From Verrucomicrobiia bacterium (GTDB lineage: Bacteria; Verrucomicrobiota; Verrucomicrobiia; Limisphaerales; JADLHS01), in NCBI GenBank assembly GCA_011525685.1, contig WYBW01000124.1, positions 62,001 through 126,000 of the forward strand: a stretch of 64,000 nt of DNA. The letters are read 5' to 3'. A program made the translations under genes and the position numbers. The notes below the pieces were generated by a model. That model was not told the DNA's origin. It ran no database searches and was given only the letters and a program-made list of their open reading frames with translations. Positions within the stretch are counted from its first letter, which is position 1; each line of letters begins with the position of its first letter. Of the stretch, positions 48,446-58,224 are shown piece by piece.

Positions 48446-50020
48446 ATGACCCAATCGCGTACGCTACTTGCAACGCTCTTCTTGAGCGCCGCCCTCCACG
48501 CCGCCGAGCCAGGGACACTGGCAAGGAATCCCATCATTCACGCCGATGTGCCGGACATGGCGATGATCCGGGTGGGCGACACCTACTACATGAGCAGCAC
48601 CACGATGCATCTCAGTCCGGGGTTGCCCATCATGAAATCCACGGACCTGGTGAACTGGGAAATCGTCAGCTACGCCTACGACACGCTGGCGGACAACGAC
48701 GCGCTGACGCTGCAAAAGGGGAGGAACGCTTACGGCGCGGGTTCGTGGGCCAGCAGTTTGCGTTACCACAAGGGCACGTTTTACGCGACGACCTTCTCCA
48801 GCACTTCCGGGCGGACGCACATTTACCGGACCACAGACATTGAAAAAGGTCCGTGGGCGGAGAACTCGTTTCGGCCCTCGCTGCACGATCACTCGCTTTT
48901 CTTCGATGACGACGGGCGCGTCTTCATGCTCTATGGCGTGGGCAATCTCCGTTTGGTGGAGTTGAACGAGGACTTGTCGGGTTTGAAGGTGGGTGGTTTT
49001 GACGCGGTGGTGGTCACGAATGCCCACTCCGTGGTGACGATGAACGTCGGGTTGCGGGCCGAAGGTTCCCAACTCATCAAGCATGACGGGAAGTATTACC
49101 TGTTCAACATCTGCTGGCCGCGCGGCGGGATGCGCACCGTGGTGATTCATCGCGCGGACAAACTTACCGGGCCGTGGGAAGGCCGCCTGGGGTTGCAGGA
49201 CAAAGGCGTCGCGCAGGGCAGCATCATTGACACACCAAGTGGCGAGTGGTTTGCGTATCTGTTCCGGGATTTCGGCGCTGTCGGACGCATTCCCTATCTC
49301 GTGCCGATGCAATGGGAAGACGGCTGGCCAGTCATTGGCGTGGACGGCAAGGTGCCGGACGAACTGAATCTGCCGCCGAGCAAGGGACTTTTTCCCGGCA
49401 TCGTGGCTTCGGATGAATTTGATCGGAAAGCAGGCGAGCCGGCGCTGCCGCTGGTCTGGCAATGGAATCACAACCCGGACAACGCGCTCTGGTCGCTGAC
49501 GGCGCGTCCGGGTTTTCTGCGCCTGACGACAGGCCGCGTGGACGAACATTTTCTCGCCGCTCGCAACACACTCACCCAGCGCACCATCGGCCCGGAGTCT
49601 TCGGGCACGACCGCGCTGGACGCCAGCGGCCTGAAGGACGGCGACTTCGCGGGGTTGGCGCTGTTGCAGAGGCAATACGGGTTGGTGGGCGTGAAATCCG
49701 AAGGCGGAGCGAACTTCGTCGTGATGGTCAGCGCCCAATCCGATTCGCCGGTGGAGGCGGCGCGCGTGGCGTTGAGCCAAAACAGTCTTTATCTGAAAGC
49801 GGAGTGCGATTTCAAGGACCGCGCGGATCGCGCGCGTTTCTATTACAGTTTGGATGGCAGGGCGTGGACGGCCATCGGCAATGAACTGAAGATGAATTAC
49901 ACGCTGCCGCATTTCATGGGCTACCGGTTCGGGTTGTTCCACTACGCGACTCGGACCGCCGGCGGGCACGCGGATTTTGACTTCTTCCGAATTACTGAGA
50001 GACTCAGCAGTGCGAACTAA
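48446..50020 (+). CDS. Secreted GH43 glycoside hydrolase (xylosidase/arabinofuranosidase)
   Basis: 524 residues; leader MTQSRTLLATLFLSAALHAA. A five-bladed propeller (about 25-305) with the catalytic base Asp in NPIIHADVPDMAMIRVGDTYYM, the pKa-tuning Asp in LHDHSLFFDDDGRVFM and the acid Glu in RAEGSQLIKHDGKYYLF. It is followed by a C-terminal beta-sandwich (about 325-520), as in GH43 subfamily 12-type enzymes. It most likely trims xylose or arabinose from arabinoxylan oligosaccharides. GH10 follows after 18 bp, so the two are co-transcribed. Confidence 0.92.
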   Translation: MTQSRTLLATLFLSAALHAAEPGTLARNPIIHADVPDMAMIRVGDTYYMSSTTMHLSPGLPIMKSTDLVNWEIVSYAYDTLADNDALTLQKGRNAYGAGSWASSLRYHKGTFYATTFSSTSGRTHIYRTTDIEKGPWAENSFRPSLHDHSLFFDDDGRVFMLYGVGNLRLVELNEDLSGLKVGGFDAVVVTNAHSVVTMNVGLRAEGSQLIKHDGKYYLFNICWPRGGMRTVVIHRADKLTGPWEGRLGLQDKGVAQGSIIDTPSGEWFAYLFRDFGAVGRIPYLVPMQWEDGWPVIGVDGKVPDELNLPPSKGLFPGIVASDEFDRKAGEPALPLVWQWNHNPDNALWSLTARPGFLRLTTGRVDEHFLAARNTLTQRTIGPESSGTTALDASGLKDGDFAGLALLQRQYGLVGVKSEGGANFVVMVSAQSDSPVEAARVALSQNSLYLKAECDFKDRADRARFYYSLDGRAWTAIGNELKMNYTLPHFMGYRFGLFHYATRTAGGHADFDFFRITERLSSAN

Positions 50021-50038
50021 ACCACTCCCCTGACCTTC

Positions 50039-51169
50039 ATGATAAAGACACACTTGACGGCTCTTGTCGCCGGAACGCTCGCCTGCGGAATCCTCACCAA
50101 CGCAAGCGCTCAACCCGCGCTGAAGGACGTTTTCACAAATGACTTCCTCATCGGAGCCGCGTTGAACCCGAGGCATTTCTCCGGCGATTCCAATGATGAA
50201 GTCCTGATCGTTCAGAAACATTTCAACACCATCACGGCGGAGAACGCGATGAAGTGGATGCACCTCCAGCCTCGGCAAGGGGAGTTTGCCTTCGCTCAGG
50301 CGGATCGCTTTGTCGAGTTTGGCCAAAAGCATGGCATGACCCTCATCGGCCATACGCTGGTCTGGCATTCGCAAACGCCGCGCTGGGTGTTCCAGGATCA
50401 GGGCGGTGAATCCCTGACGCGCGACGCCTTGCTGGAACGGATGCGCGAACACATTCACACCGTCGTCGGTCGCTACAAAGGCAAGGTTCACGGCTGGGAC
50501 GTGGTGAACGAGGCGCTGAACGACGACGGCACGTTGCGCCCGTCGCCGTGGCTGCGAATCATCGGCGAAGATTATCTGGTGAAGGCGTTCCAGTTTGCTC
50601 AAGAGGCCGATCCGGGCGCGGAGCTTTACTACAATGACTATTCGCTCGAAGGCGATCGGAAGCGTGCCGGAGCGCTCGACCTCGTCAAGAGACTCCAAGC
50701 CGCCGGCGTCAAGCTTACCGGCGTCGGCTTGCAAGGGCATTATCACCTGGAGCGGCCCTCCGCCCGGCAGATTGATGAAACCATCGCCGCCTTCGCCGAC
50801 CTCGGGCTTAAAGTCATGATCACCGAGCTGGACGTGAACGTCCTGCCGACACCCGGCTCCGGCGGAGCGGATGTCTCCACGCGATTCGGCGCGGACCCGA
50901 AACTGAACCCCTATCCCGAAGGTTTGCCGGAGGAAATGCAGCAAAGCCTCGCCCGGCGCTATGCGGAACTGTTCAATATTTTCCTCAAACACCGGGAATC
51001 GGTGACCCGGATCACGTTCTGGGGTGTCAGTGACCGCAGTTCCTGGTTGAATCACTATCCGGTTCGTGGGCGGACGAATTATCCGCTGCTGTTCGATCGG
51101 AACGGGCAGCCGAAAGCTGCCTTTCATGCGGTTGTTGACGCGGGCCGCGCCTTCTCGCGGGCCGACTAA
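50039..51169 (+). CDS. Secreted endo-1,4-beta-xylanase, GH10
   Basis: 376 residues with a Sec leader (LTALVAGTLACGILTNASA). Full GH10 barrel: FNTITAENAMKWMHLQP, LIGHTLVWHSQTPRWVF, the acid/base Glu in DVVNEAL, LYYNDYSLEG, GVGLQGHYHLE, the nucleophile Glu in VMITELDV and the closing FWGVSDRSSWL. It cleaves the xylan backbone; a single domain without a binding module. An insert GSGGADVSTRFGADP follows the nucleophile strand. It lies between the GH43 and PL10 genes in the same direction. Confidence 0.95.
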   Translation: MIKTHLTALVAGTLACGILTNASAQPALKDVFTNDFLIGAALNPRHFSGDSNDEVLIVQKHFNTITAENAMKWMHLQPRQGEFAFAQADRFVEFGQKHGMTLIGHTLVWHSQTPRWVFQDQGGESLTRDALLERMREHIHTVVGRYKGKVHGWDVVNEALNDDGTLRPSPWLRIIGEDYLVKAFQFAQEADPGAELYYNDYSLEGDRKRAGALDLVKRLQAAGVKLTGVGLQGHYHLERPSARQIDETIAAFADLGLKVMITELDVNVLPTPGSGGADVSTRFGADPKLNPYPEGLPEEMQQSLARRYAELFNIFLKHRESVTRITFWGVSDRSSWLNHYPVRGRTNYPLLFDRNGQPKAAFHAVVDAGRAFSRAD

Positions 51170-51212
51170 CAAACCGCATCAGGGCGGCAGAGCGCGAAAC
51201 TGGAAGTCCACT

Positions 51213-52286
51213 TTGATTACGACGTCGCCATGTCTTGGGGCCGCGAAGCAGCGGTTGGCCATCTTGCTGGTCTGCGCCGCCGCCGTTACGGTTCTGGCCC
51301 AGAACAGCCAGCGCGCGGGGGCGCTGCTCAAACAATCGGACGAGTGGTTTCGCAGCGAAGAAGGCCGGCGCGCGACAGACAACGTCCTGTCCTGGCAATC
51401 ACCTGCTGGGAGCTGGCCCAAGAATCAGAGCACCACCCACGCGCCTTACACCGGTGATGCCAGCGAACTGAAAGGGACGTTCGACAATGGCGCGACCACG
51501 GATGAGCTCCGCTTTCTGGCCCGCGCCTTTCGCGTCACACGGGATGAGCGCTGCCGCCAGGCCGTGCTCAAGGGCCTGGACCATGTCCTGTCCGCGCAAT
51601 ATCCCTCCGGCGGTTGGCCCCAGTATGCGCCGCCGCCCGCCACTTCGTATCATCGCCACATCACCTTCAATGATGGCACCATGGTTCGCTTGCTGGACTT
51701 GCTGCGCGAGGTGGGGACTTCAACGCAATTTGATTTCGTGGACCAGAGCCGGCGTCAGTCCGCTCGCGAGGCTTTTGACCGGGGAATCGCCTGCATCCTC
51801 AAGTGCCAGATTGTCGTCAACGGCACACTGACGGTTTGGTGCGCCCAGCATGATGAGAAGGACTTCAGCCCGCGACCGGCTCGCTCCTATGAGCTAGTCT
51901 CGTTGAGCGGGGCGGAGAGCGCCGGGATTCTTCGCTTCCTCATGTCGCTGGATCATCCCAGCCCGGAAATCATCCGCGCCGTCAAGGCCGGTGCAGCCTG
52001 GTTTGACTCCGCCAAGATCACCGGCTGGCGCCAGACGCGGCAGGGGGGAAACAAGGTCATGGTCGCCGACGCCGATGCTCCGCCCCTGTGGGCGCGATTC
52101 TATGAGATCGAAACCGGCCGCCCGCTCTTCTCGGGTCGGGACGGCGTGGCAAAATACGATCTCGCCGAGATCGAAGCCGAGCGGCGCAACGGCTACGCGT
52201 GGTATGGGTCTTGGGGTGAACAGGTCGCGGCGGACCATGAGAAGTGGTCGCGGAAATGGCTCAAGCTGGAAACAGCAGCGCCCTGA
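51213..52286 (+). CDS. Secreted pectate lyase, PL10 family
   Basis: The frame opens at 51066 inside GH10, but a TTG at 51213 with a leader right behind it (KQRLAILLVCAAAVTVLAQ) fits better, giving about 357 residues. PL10 (alpha/alpha) toroid features: SPAGSWPKNQ, GTFDNGATTDELRFLA, YPSGGWPQY, the likely calcium/substrate segment HRHITFNDGTMVRLL with catalytic Arg, WCAQHDE, ARSYELVSLSGAES and the closing WARFYEIETGRPLFSGRDG. It splits polygalacturonate by elimination. It extends the locus from xylan to pectin. Confidence 0.9.
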   Translation: MITTSPCLGAAKQRLAILLVCAAAVTVLAQNSQRAGALLKQSDEWFRSEEGRRATDNVLSWQSPAGSWPKNQSTTHAPYTGDASELKGTFDNGATTDELRFLARAFRVTRDERCRQAVLKGLDHVLSAQYPSGGWPQYAPPPATSYHRHITFNDGTMVRLLDLLREVGTSTQFDFVDQSRRQSAREAFDRGIACILKCQIVVNGTLTVWCAQHDEKDFSPRPARSYELVSLSGAESAGILRFLMSLDHPSPEIIRAVKAGAAWFDSAKITGWRQTRQGGNKVMVADADAPPLWARFYEIETGRPLFSGRDGVAKYDLAEIEAERRNGYAWYGSWGEQVAADHEKWSRKWLKLETAAP

Positions 52287-52403
52287 AACAGTTCCGCGGT
52301 GCGACAACGTGTTCAGTCCACAAAACCGTGAGAGCCGCCGGGCGCGTTTGGGGGCGCGTAAGGACACTCGACACCACACCGCCGGGGCGGTTAAATTCCC
52401 TCC

Positions 52404-53012
52404 GTGAGTGCCGGCAGCCGACCCCCCAAAGCGCAGCCGCCGTTGATTCTCGCCTCGGCCTCTCCGCGGCGGGCAGGATTGCTGGAGGAGATTTGGCCTC
52501 GGTTCAGAGTGGTCCCCAGCGACGCCCCCGAGATCCATGACGATCAATTGACGGCCTGGGAAATGGCGCAGATGAACGCTTATCGCAAGGCGCGCGCCGT
52601 GGCCAAGCGGTTTCCCGACGCGCTGGTGCTGGGAGCCGATACCCTCGTGTATCTGGATCGCGAGACCAAATTGTTCGGCAAACCCGCCACCCAGGCCGAG
52701 GCTTTCCGGATGTTGGAACAGTTGGAGGGGCGCACGCACGCGGTCATCACCGGGGTCTGCCTCGTGCATCTGCGCGAACATCGGCAGCGCGTGTTCGCCG
52801 AGTGGACCGACGTGCGGTTCCATCCGCTGACCGCGCGGCAGATTCGCAAATATCTCGCGTTGATCAACCCGCTGGACAAGGCCGGCGCGTATGCGATCCA
52901 GGAACACGGCGAACTGGTGGTCGCGGAAATCTCCGGTTCCTACAGCAATGTGGTGGGCCTGCCGGTGGAACGGGTTCGCGAAGTGTTGGACGAGTGGCAG
53001 CGGACTCCGTGA
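52404..53012 (+). CDS. Maf-like nucleoside triphosphate pyrophosphatase (septum formation inhibitor family)
   Basis: 202 residues from GTG 52404. House-cleaning enzyme hydrolysing non-canonical nucleotides such as dTTP/UTP (YhdE type) or m7GTP (YceF type). The Maf signature ILASASPRRAGLL, the metal-binding/catalytic Asp in LGADTLVYL, GKPATQAEAFRML, the TGVCLVH strand and DKAGAYAIQEHGE are present. Cytoplasmic. It begins 117 bp after PL10 and closes the plus-strand run; its link to the sugar locus is positional only. The 184 bp after it are GC-rich with small fold-backs and no gene. Confidence 0.92.
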   Translation: MSAGSRPPKAQPPLILASASPRRAGLLEEIWPRFRVVPSDAPEIHDDQLTAWEMAQMNAYRKARAVAKRFPDALVLGADTLVYLDRETKLFGKPATQAEAFRMLEQLEGRTHAVITGVCLVHLREHRQRVFAEWTDVRFHPLTARQIRKYLALINPLDKAGAYAIQEHGELVVAEISGSYSNVVGLPVERVREVLDEWQRTP

Positions 53013-53196
53013 GAGAATCCCCCAAGCCACCGTTTGCGCTTTGAGCACCTGAACCGCATGACAGGCGGGTAACGCCGGTTTTCCATCCGGCGACGCGCGC
53101 GCCAACCGGAAAGTCGGCCTTGCAGACCGGCGGTTCGTGGGAAGGTGGGACGGTCACTGTCGTCTCTCCCTCGTGGTAACGCGCAGCGTCTCGCGG

Positions 53197-54567
53197 CTAA
53201 CCACGCGCGAGTTCCGGCCATAGCATTGCGCCGAGCCGCTGGCCTTTGGCGAAGAGTTCCAGATCAAACTTTTCATTGGGTGAGTGGGCGTTGTCGTCGG
53301 GCAGCGCCAGGCCGAGCAGCAGGGTGTCCGCCCCAAGGATTTTTTTGAACTGGTTCACGATCGGGATCGAGCCGCCCTCGCGCAGGAGGACCGGCTCGCA
53401 TTGGAAGGCGGCCCGCAGCGCGCGCAGGGCGGCTTGGGCGTTGGCGCTGCGCGGCGAAACCATGTAGGCCTCCGCGCCGTGTCCGCCGCGAATTTCCAGG
53501 CGGACCGTCGGCGGACAATGCCGTTTGAGAAACGCCCGGACCGCCCGCGTCACCCGGGCGGGGCTTTGATGGGGCACGAGGCGGATCGTGATCTTGGCGC
53601 TCGCCCAAGCGGGCACAATTGTCTTGCTGCCCTCGCCCTGATAGCCGCTGGTCAGGCCGTTGATTTCAAACGTGGGGCGCGCGGTGCGTTGTTCATTCGG
53701 TGTGTAACCTCGTTCGCCAAACAGTTTGGGCACCCCGAGGAACTTGCGATACTTGCCGGCCTCGAAGGGAATCCGGGCCATTTGCTTTCGCTCGAAGCTC
53801 GTCAGCGGCGCCACGTCGTCGTAAAAACCGGGGATCACGATGCGGCCCGCGTCGTCGCGGACCCCGGCCAACAAGCGGCTCAAGGCCATGGCGGGATTGT
53901 CAACCGAGCCGCCGAAGATGCCCGAGTGCAGGTCACGGGAGGGGCCATGCACGATGATTTCCAGCGCCGCGATGCCGCGCAACGCATAGGTGAGGGCGGG
54001 CAGGTTGCGCGCCGGGATGCCGGTATCCGAAATCACCACCGCGTCGCAACGCAATCGCGCGCGGTGCTCCCGCAGGAAATCGGCGAGGCTCACGCTGCCG
54101 ACCTCCTCCTCGCCTTCGAGCACGAAGGTCAGGTCGCACGGCAGCTCCGTGCCGGTTTTGAGATAGGCTTCCACCGCCTTGAGATGCGCGAGGTTCTGGC
54201 CTTTGTTGTCGCTGGCGCCCCGGCCGAACAACGAACCGCCACGACGGGTTGGCTCGAAGGGCGGTGTTTTCCAAAGCTCGAGCGGTTCGGGCGGTTGCAC
54301 GTCGTAATGGCCATAGACCAGGAAATGGCGGCGTCCCGAAGCTTTCCCGCGGCGTGTGTTGGCCAGCACCACCGGGTTGCCGCGTGTGGGACACAACCGC
54401 GCCTCCAATCCGATCTGTTGGCAGTGCCGCACCAGCCATTCAGCACAGTTTCGCAAATCTTTGGCGTGTGCGGGTTGAGCTGAGACGCTGGGAAATCGCA
54501 CGTACTCACACAGCTCATCCACGAATCGCTTTTGGTTGCCCTTCAGATAATCCAGAACGGATTGCAT
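53197..54567 (-). CDS. M20 family dipeptidase (CNDP/PepV-like)
   Basis: 456 residues from ATG 54567 (MQSVLDYLKGN); the frame runs back to 54927 without similarity. Two-zinc metallopeptidase with no leader. Metal ligands and catalytic residues: YGHYDVQPPEPLELW, RGASDNKGQNLAH, EGEEEVGS, the Asp of VISDTG and the C-terminal His of HSPNEKFDLEL. The lid domain contains HGPSRDLHSGIFGG. Family members cleave dipeptides such as carnosine or peptides with beta-amino bonds. It follows the GH116 gene by 125 bp on the same strand. Confidence 0.93.
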   Translation of the reverse strand: MQSVLDYLKGNQKRFVDELCEYVRFPSVSAQPAHAKDLRNCAEWLVRHCQQIGLEARLCPTRGNPVVLANTRRGKASGRRHFLVYGHYDVQPPEPLELWKTPPFEPTRRGGSLFGRGASDNKGQNLAHLKAVEAYLKTGTELPCDLTFVLEGEEEVGSVSLADFLREHRARLRCDAVVISDTGIPARNLPALTYALRGIAALEIIVHGPSRDLHSGIFGGSVDNPAMALSRLLAGVRDDAGRIVIPGFYDDVAPLTSFERKQMARIPFEAGKYRKFLGVPKLFGERGYTPNEQRTARPTFEINGLTSGYQGEGSKTIVPAWASAKITIRLVPHQSPARVTRAVRAFLKRHCPPTVRLEIRGGHGAEAYMVSPRSANAQAALRALRAAFQCEPVLLREGGSIPIVNQFKKILGADTLLLGLALPDDNAHSPNEKFDLELFAKGQRLGAMLWPELARG

Positions 54568-54692
54568 GGGCAGGAGTATCGGGAAACCACAACAATTGCC
54601 AAGCGCAATGGCGGGATGGTCCGGCGTGCTTGGCTTCGGACCATCCGGTCTGTGCGAATCTGCACAACCGATGCCCGCAACCTCGGCGCGAT

Positions 54693-57263
54693 TCACCCCA
54701 GCTTGATGGCCCGACACTCGATGTTGCCCGCCTTGACCTCGAGGAACGGCTTGCCGCGTTTCACGCCCACGGTGCCGTAGCCGGTGGCCGTGGAGATGAA
54801 ACTGCGGAAGTCCCCTTTGACCTTGGGCTGGAGGTGGAGAGTCTTCTCCACGGCATCGTAACGCGCGCCGCTCAACCCTTGCAGCAGGGCGTAGCTGGAC
54901 ATGGCCCGCGCGTACCAGTGGCCGCACTCGTATTCATTGAACGGATTGCGTACGCGGCCATCGTAGCGGTCGCGCGCGGCGCGCACGATGTCGAGGCCCT
55001 CGTTCACGTGCCCCATCAGCATCAAATGGGACGCCACTTGATATTCGATGCCAGTCCAGACTTCGTTGGAATAGACGAACGGAAGCGAAAGCTCGCCGCC
55101 TTTGGGCCAGGTGCAAAGCAACAGTCCGCCCTCCGCGCCGCAGGCGTAGCTCGGGCGCTGTGGGTTCGGATGCGCGGTGAGATCGTGCTTGAGGTTGTAC
55201 TTGTGGATGGCTTTCAAGTGACTCGCGACTTTCCGCGCGTCGCACACCTGTCCCACGCCGCAGACCAGCGCCAGCCAGGAGCCAAGCACGCCATCGGCGA
55301 GACAGCCGCGGCCATATTGGTATTTCGGCCCTTCCTGCTCCAGCAAGGCGCGCGCTTCCGGCGTGTAGTCGCCCACCATGCTTTTCACTTCGAGCGGATT
55401 CTGCGCGCGCAAGTTCTTCCATTCGACCTTCTGGATGAAGTATTCGCCGTCGAACAACTCGGTCTCCATCCGCCGCAGCCCCTTTTCCAACAAGTCGGCA
55501 TAAAGCGGAACGGCGTCGCCCAACGCTTCGCCCATGAGCGTGGCGGCTTTCAGTGCGCCGAGATAGAAACTCGTACACATCCCGTCCGGTCCCCAGAACT
55601 CGATGTCGTAGGTGTTGTGATGCGGTTCTTCGAGCCAGCCCTTGTGGCCGGGATCCCAGGACTCGATGCAGTAGTTGAGACTCGACTGCACCTTGGGCCA
55701 GAGCCGCCGCAGCCATTCGGTGTCGCCGCAGATGCGCCACTCGCGATAGACCTTCATGATGCCACCAAGCTGGCCATCGGCCGCCGCGTGAAAGTCGTGC
55801 GCCACGGGCCGGATGGGCAGCGCGCTGCGAAACTGCTGGTGGCCGCGCTCGTCCTGCGACGGGCCAAACTCGGTTTCGCGCAAAGAGCGTTCCAGCGCGG
55901 GGAACAGATGCGGAACGGCCTGCGCGTAGTTCCAGACGTGCGTGCAGGAGCCATGGCAGCAACCGCCGCCGTCGGAGCAACCCTCCCAGCCCCAGAACTT
56001 TCCGTCCGCCTGTCGCATCACTGTGGGCGATTTCAGAATGGTGAGGTTGGCGGCGACCGCTTCGATTGCCTCCGGCGGCAGCGTCGTATCGTAGAAACAA
56101 TCGCTGAACCGTTGGGAGTGCTGTCGGAGTTCGGAGTAATGTTCGCGCCAGTAGTTCGTGGTCTCGGTGATGTCCTTGAATCGGCCGGCGTACCAAGGCG
56201 TGTATTTGTCCGGGGAAGCCGCAACCCCCTCGGGGTCCTTGCCGATGCGCAAATTCGTCCTGCCCACGTGCCACGCCAGGCGCAGTACCACGGTCTTCGA
56301 GGCGCGTGGCGCCAGCGAGAACGGGACAAACAAGGTCGCCCCTGGTGACGCCCCCCCTTCGGTCACGGGCGGGCCATCGTAGCACTTTCCCTCGGCGATC
56401 TCCTTCCACGCGATGGTGAGCGGGTCAAACCAGCCGCCGCGAAACCACGCGTGGTTCACCTTCACCGCCGGATCATCCACTGCGGCGGTGAACGCGCCTT
56501 CCTCCCACCCACGATCCGGCGGCGCGGCGCACCACAGCAGGAAACCACCGGGCGTGGATTTCACGGCGCGCGCGTTGTTGCCAAAGGCCATGAAGTTCTT
56601 TGCGCTCCAGGAGAACACGGCCTCGCGTGGTTGGTTGGTCCGGTTGGTGAAGCGATACTCCAGCGCGGCCACCGGCAGGCTCGAGTTGTCCGCGTCGCCC
56701 GGCTCGAACGGGCTCCAGCCGGTGATCTCCACGGCCAGCGGCACGTCCTTGTCCTTCAATTCAATCGTCGCGAACGGAAACCGCGCGCGGAAGACGGCCT
56801 CCCGAAACCGCGGCAGGCCAAAGGCCGAGCCGGAGGCGCCGTTGCCGCTGCCGCCCTGGCCGAACTTTTTCCAGCCGGGCACCGGGCCTTCCAGCACGCG
56901 CGCCACGTTGGAATCGCCTTTGACGCATATCGCGCCAAAGGTCACCGGTTCGTGAAACACCTCGGGTCGGTGGCGCAGCGACACATGCGAGAGCGCGCCC
57001 GTGCCTTCAAGGCAAATCATCCCCGCTCCAATGCCGCCCAGCGGGAACGCGACGCGGTTCAATCGTTCGCCGGAATACTCGCCGTTGTAGTTCGCCCTGG
57101 CGCGCGCGCGGCTACGGGAGGAGGCAGAAGCCGCCGAACTGCCTCCCGTTTGCGCCGCAGCGGGCGCCGCGACACCACCCACACCCAGAACGCCGATGCC
57201 CGTGGCCGAGAGTTTGAGGAATTCCCTCCGTTTGATGCCCGACCCATTCTTGTTGCGCGCCAT
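54693..57263 (-). CDS. Tat-exported GH116 beta-glycosidase (glucosylceramidase/beta-xylosidase type)
   Basis: 856 residues. The Tat leader (KRREFLKLSATGIGVLGVGG) is followed by the GH116 N-terminal beta-sandwich (about 65-370; VAFPLGGIGAGMICLEGTGALS) and the (alpha/alpha)6 catalytic domain (about 385-850). The domain contains the region of the nucleophile Glu (THVWNYAQAVPHLFPALERS), the acid/base region EPHHNTYDIEFWGPDGMCTS and the terminal YECGHWYARAMSSYALLQ. Archaeal and bacterial members split beta-glucosides and beta-xylosides, so xylo-oligosaccharides are a fitting substrate beside this locus. It is encoded on the opposite strand and probably regulated separately. Confidence 0.9.
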   Translation of the reverse strand: MARNKNGSGIKRREFLKLSATGIGVLGVGGVAAPAAAQTGGSSAASASSRSRARARANYNGEYSGERLNRVAFPLGGIGAGMICLEGTGALSHVSLRHRPEVFHEPVTFGAICVKGDSNVARVLEGPVPGWKKFGQGGSGNGASGSAFGLPRFREAVFRARFPFATIELKDKDVPLAVEITGWSPFEPGDADNSSLPVAALEYRFTNRTNQPREAVFSWSAKNFMAFGNNARAVKSTPGGFLLWCAAPPDRGWEEGAFTAAVDDPAVKVNHAWFRGGWFDPLTIAWKEIAEGKCYDGPPVTEGGASPGATLFVPFSLAPRASKTVVLRLAWHVGRTNLRIGKDPEGVAASPDKYTPWYAGRFKDITETTNYWREHYSELRQHSQRFSDCFYDTTLPPEAIEAVAANLTILKSPTVMRQADGKFWGWEGCSDGGGCCHGSCTHVWNYAQAVPHLFPALERSLRETEFGPSQDERGHQQFRSALPIRPVAHDFHAAADGQLGGIMKVYREWRICGDTEWLRRLWPKVQSSLNYCIESWDPGHKGWLEEPHHNTYDIEFWGPDGMCTSFYLGALKAATLMGEALGDAVPLYADLLEKGLRRMETELFDGEYFIQKVEWKNLRAQNPLEVKSMVGDYTPEARALLEQEGPKYQYGRGCLADGVLGSWLALVCGVGQVCDARKVASHLKAIHKYNLKHDLTAHPNPQRPSYACGAEGGLLLCTWPKGGELSLPFVYSNEVWTGIEYQVASHLMLMGHVNEGLDIVRAARDRYDGRVRNPFNEYECGHWYARAMSSYALLQGLSGARYDAVEKTLHLQPKVKGDFRSFISTATGYGTVGVKRGKPFLEVKAGNIECRAIKLG

Positions 57264-57400
57264 AAGTGTCCCCTTTCGCAGACCAAACCTGAGTCTCTTT
57301 TAGACGAGGACCAGGCTTCAGAGCAAGAGAGTAAAATGGCCCCGGGAGGTCGGAGAGGGTGGCCATAAAGCCTGGTGCAAGCCAATGATTTTGGTCGAGG

Positions 57401-57537
57401 TCCGAACTCCGAAATACCGAAATCCGAAAGAAGCCTGATGTCCGATTCTGTGCGGCAAGGGCACGATCGGACAGCCAAGCCACTCGAGCTTCGGGTTTCG
57501 GAATTCCTTCGGCTCTCGGATTTCGGAATTCGGATTC
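57401..57537. repeat. Repeat with CCGAAAT-type inverted ends
   Basis: TCCGAACTCCGAAATACCGA with AATCCGAAAG on the left (57401-57430), and the inverse series TTCGGAATTCC, CTCGGATTTCGG, AATTCGGATTCG on the right (57489-57537). It is more A+T-rich than its surroundings. It fills the middle of the 368-bp gap 57264-57631, which has no gene. Confidence 0.55.
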
Positions 57538-57631
57538 GTGCTCAACCGTCTGCGAAGTTAAATCCGTCGGCGCTGGAAGGCGGGACGCTGAGTGTGGGAT
57601 GGATCCCGTCGGGCAACGGGCGTTCCCAGTT

Positions 57632-58204
57632 TTAGTTCCGCTTCTTCACCATGGTCCCGGGTTCTTGAAACATTTCTCCCAGGTGCTTGAGGACAAAACG
57701 TTGCAGTTCGCGCGTCGTTGCGGTCAGCACGGTGGCATCGTCCTGCTTCCGATGAGCCAACGACTTCGGATTGGCTTTCAGGAACTTCTCCAGCCAATCG
57801 TAATCACAATAAGCCAGTTGCAGTTCCGGTTCAATTTGCGGCACGCGCATCAGCAAATGACCGGGGAACAACGCCGCCCCGACCAAGTCGGCCTGGTCCG
57901 GCGCGAACTCGCACTCGGTCGGAATGAGATCGAGAAAGTGCTCGTTCTTGAGTTTGAACAACCGCGCCGCGAACCTGCCCTTCTTGCCGTTCCTTTCCCG
58001 CACAATGAGCTTGTAACCCTTGTCGTCGCCCGGTTCGAAGGTCCAGGTTTCTGGCTCGGACGAATCTTCCTTCGCCAGCCATTCCCCCAGCAGACGCGCG
58101 TCAAAGACGACGTCCTTCTCCGTGTAAAACGGATGCACGGAGGGAATGCACGCGCTGAACAGCAGAGCCAGCGCCGCCGCCAACAACAGGACGCGCGTCC
58201 TCAT
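57632..58204 (-). CDS. Lipoprotein of unknown function
   Basis: 190 residues with a lipoprotein leader; the lipobox LFSAC places the lipidated Cys at residue 19. The mature part: SVHPFYTEKDVVFDARLLGEW (a start common to small lipoproteins of this phylum), a beta-rich half (ETWTFEPGDDKGYKLIVRER), DLIPTEC, FPGHLLMRV, YDWLEKFLKANPKSLAHRK and VLTATTRELQRFVLKHLG. I do not recognise a function. A broken paralogue lies at 61100-61525. The gene starts 20 bp after the thioredoxin-TPR gene, so the two likely form an operon. Confidence 0.8.
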   Translation of the reverse strand: MRTRVLLLAAALALLFSACIPSVHPFYTEKDVVFDARLLGEWLAKEDSSEPETWTFEPGDDKGYKLIVRERNGKKGRFAARLFKLKNEHFLDLIPTECEFAPDQADLVGAALFPGHLLMRVPQIEPELQLAYCDYDWLEKFLKANPKSLAHRKQDDATVLTATTRELQRFVLKHLGEMFQEPGTMVKKRN

Positions 58205-58224
58205 GACCTTGCCCGGAGAACCTG

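Noticed and set aside
48464-51172. Minus-strand frame of 902 codons across GH43 and GH10
   Set aside because: Antisense shadow of two well-supported enzymes.
53013-53196. GC-rich fold-backs downstream of maf as another repeat copy
   Set aside because: Small inverted pieces exist but they do not match any of the five repeat families and no boundaries can be set.
53284-56348. Long plus-strand frames opposite the M20 peptidase and GH116 genes
   Set aside because: Mirror frames of two genes whose minus-strand products carry full catalytic motifs.
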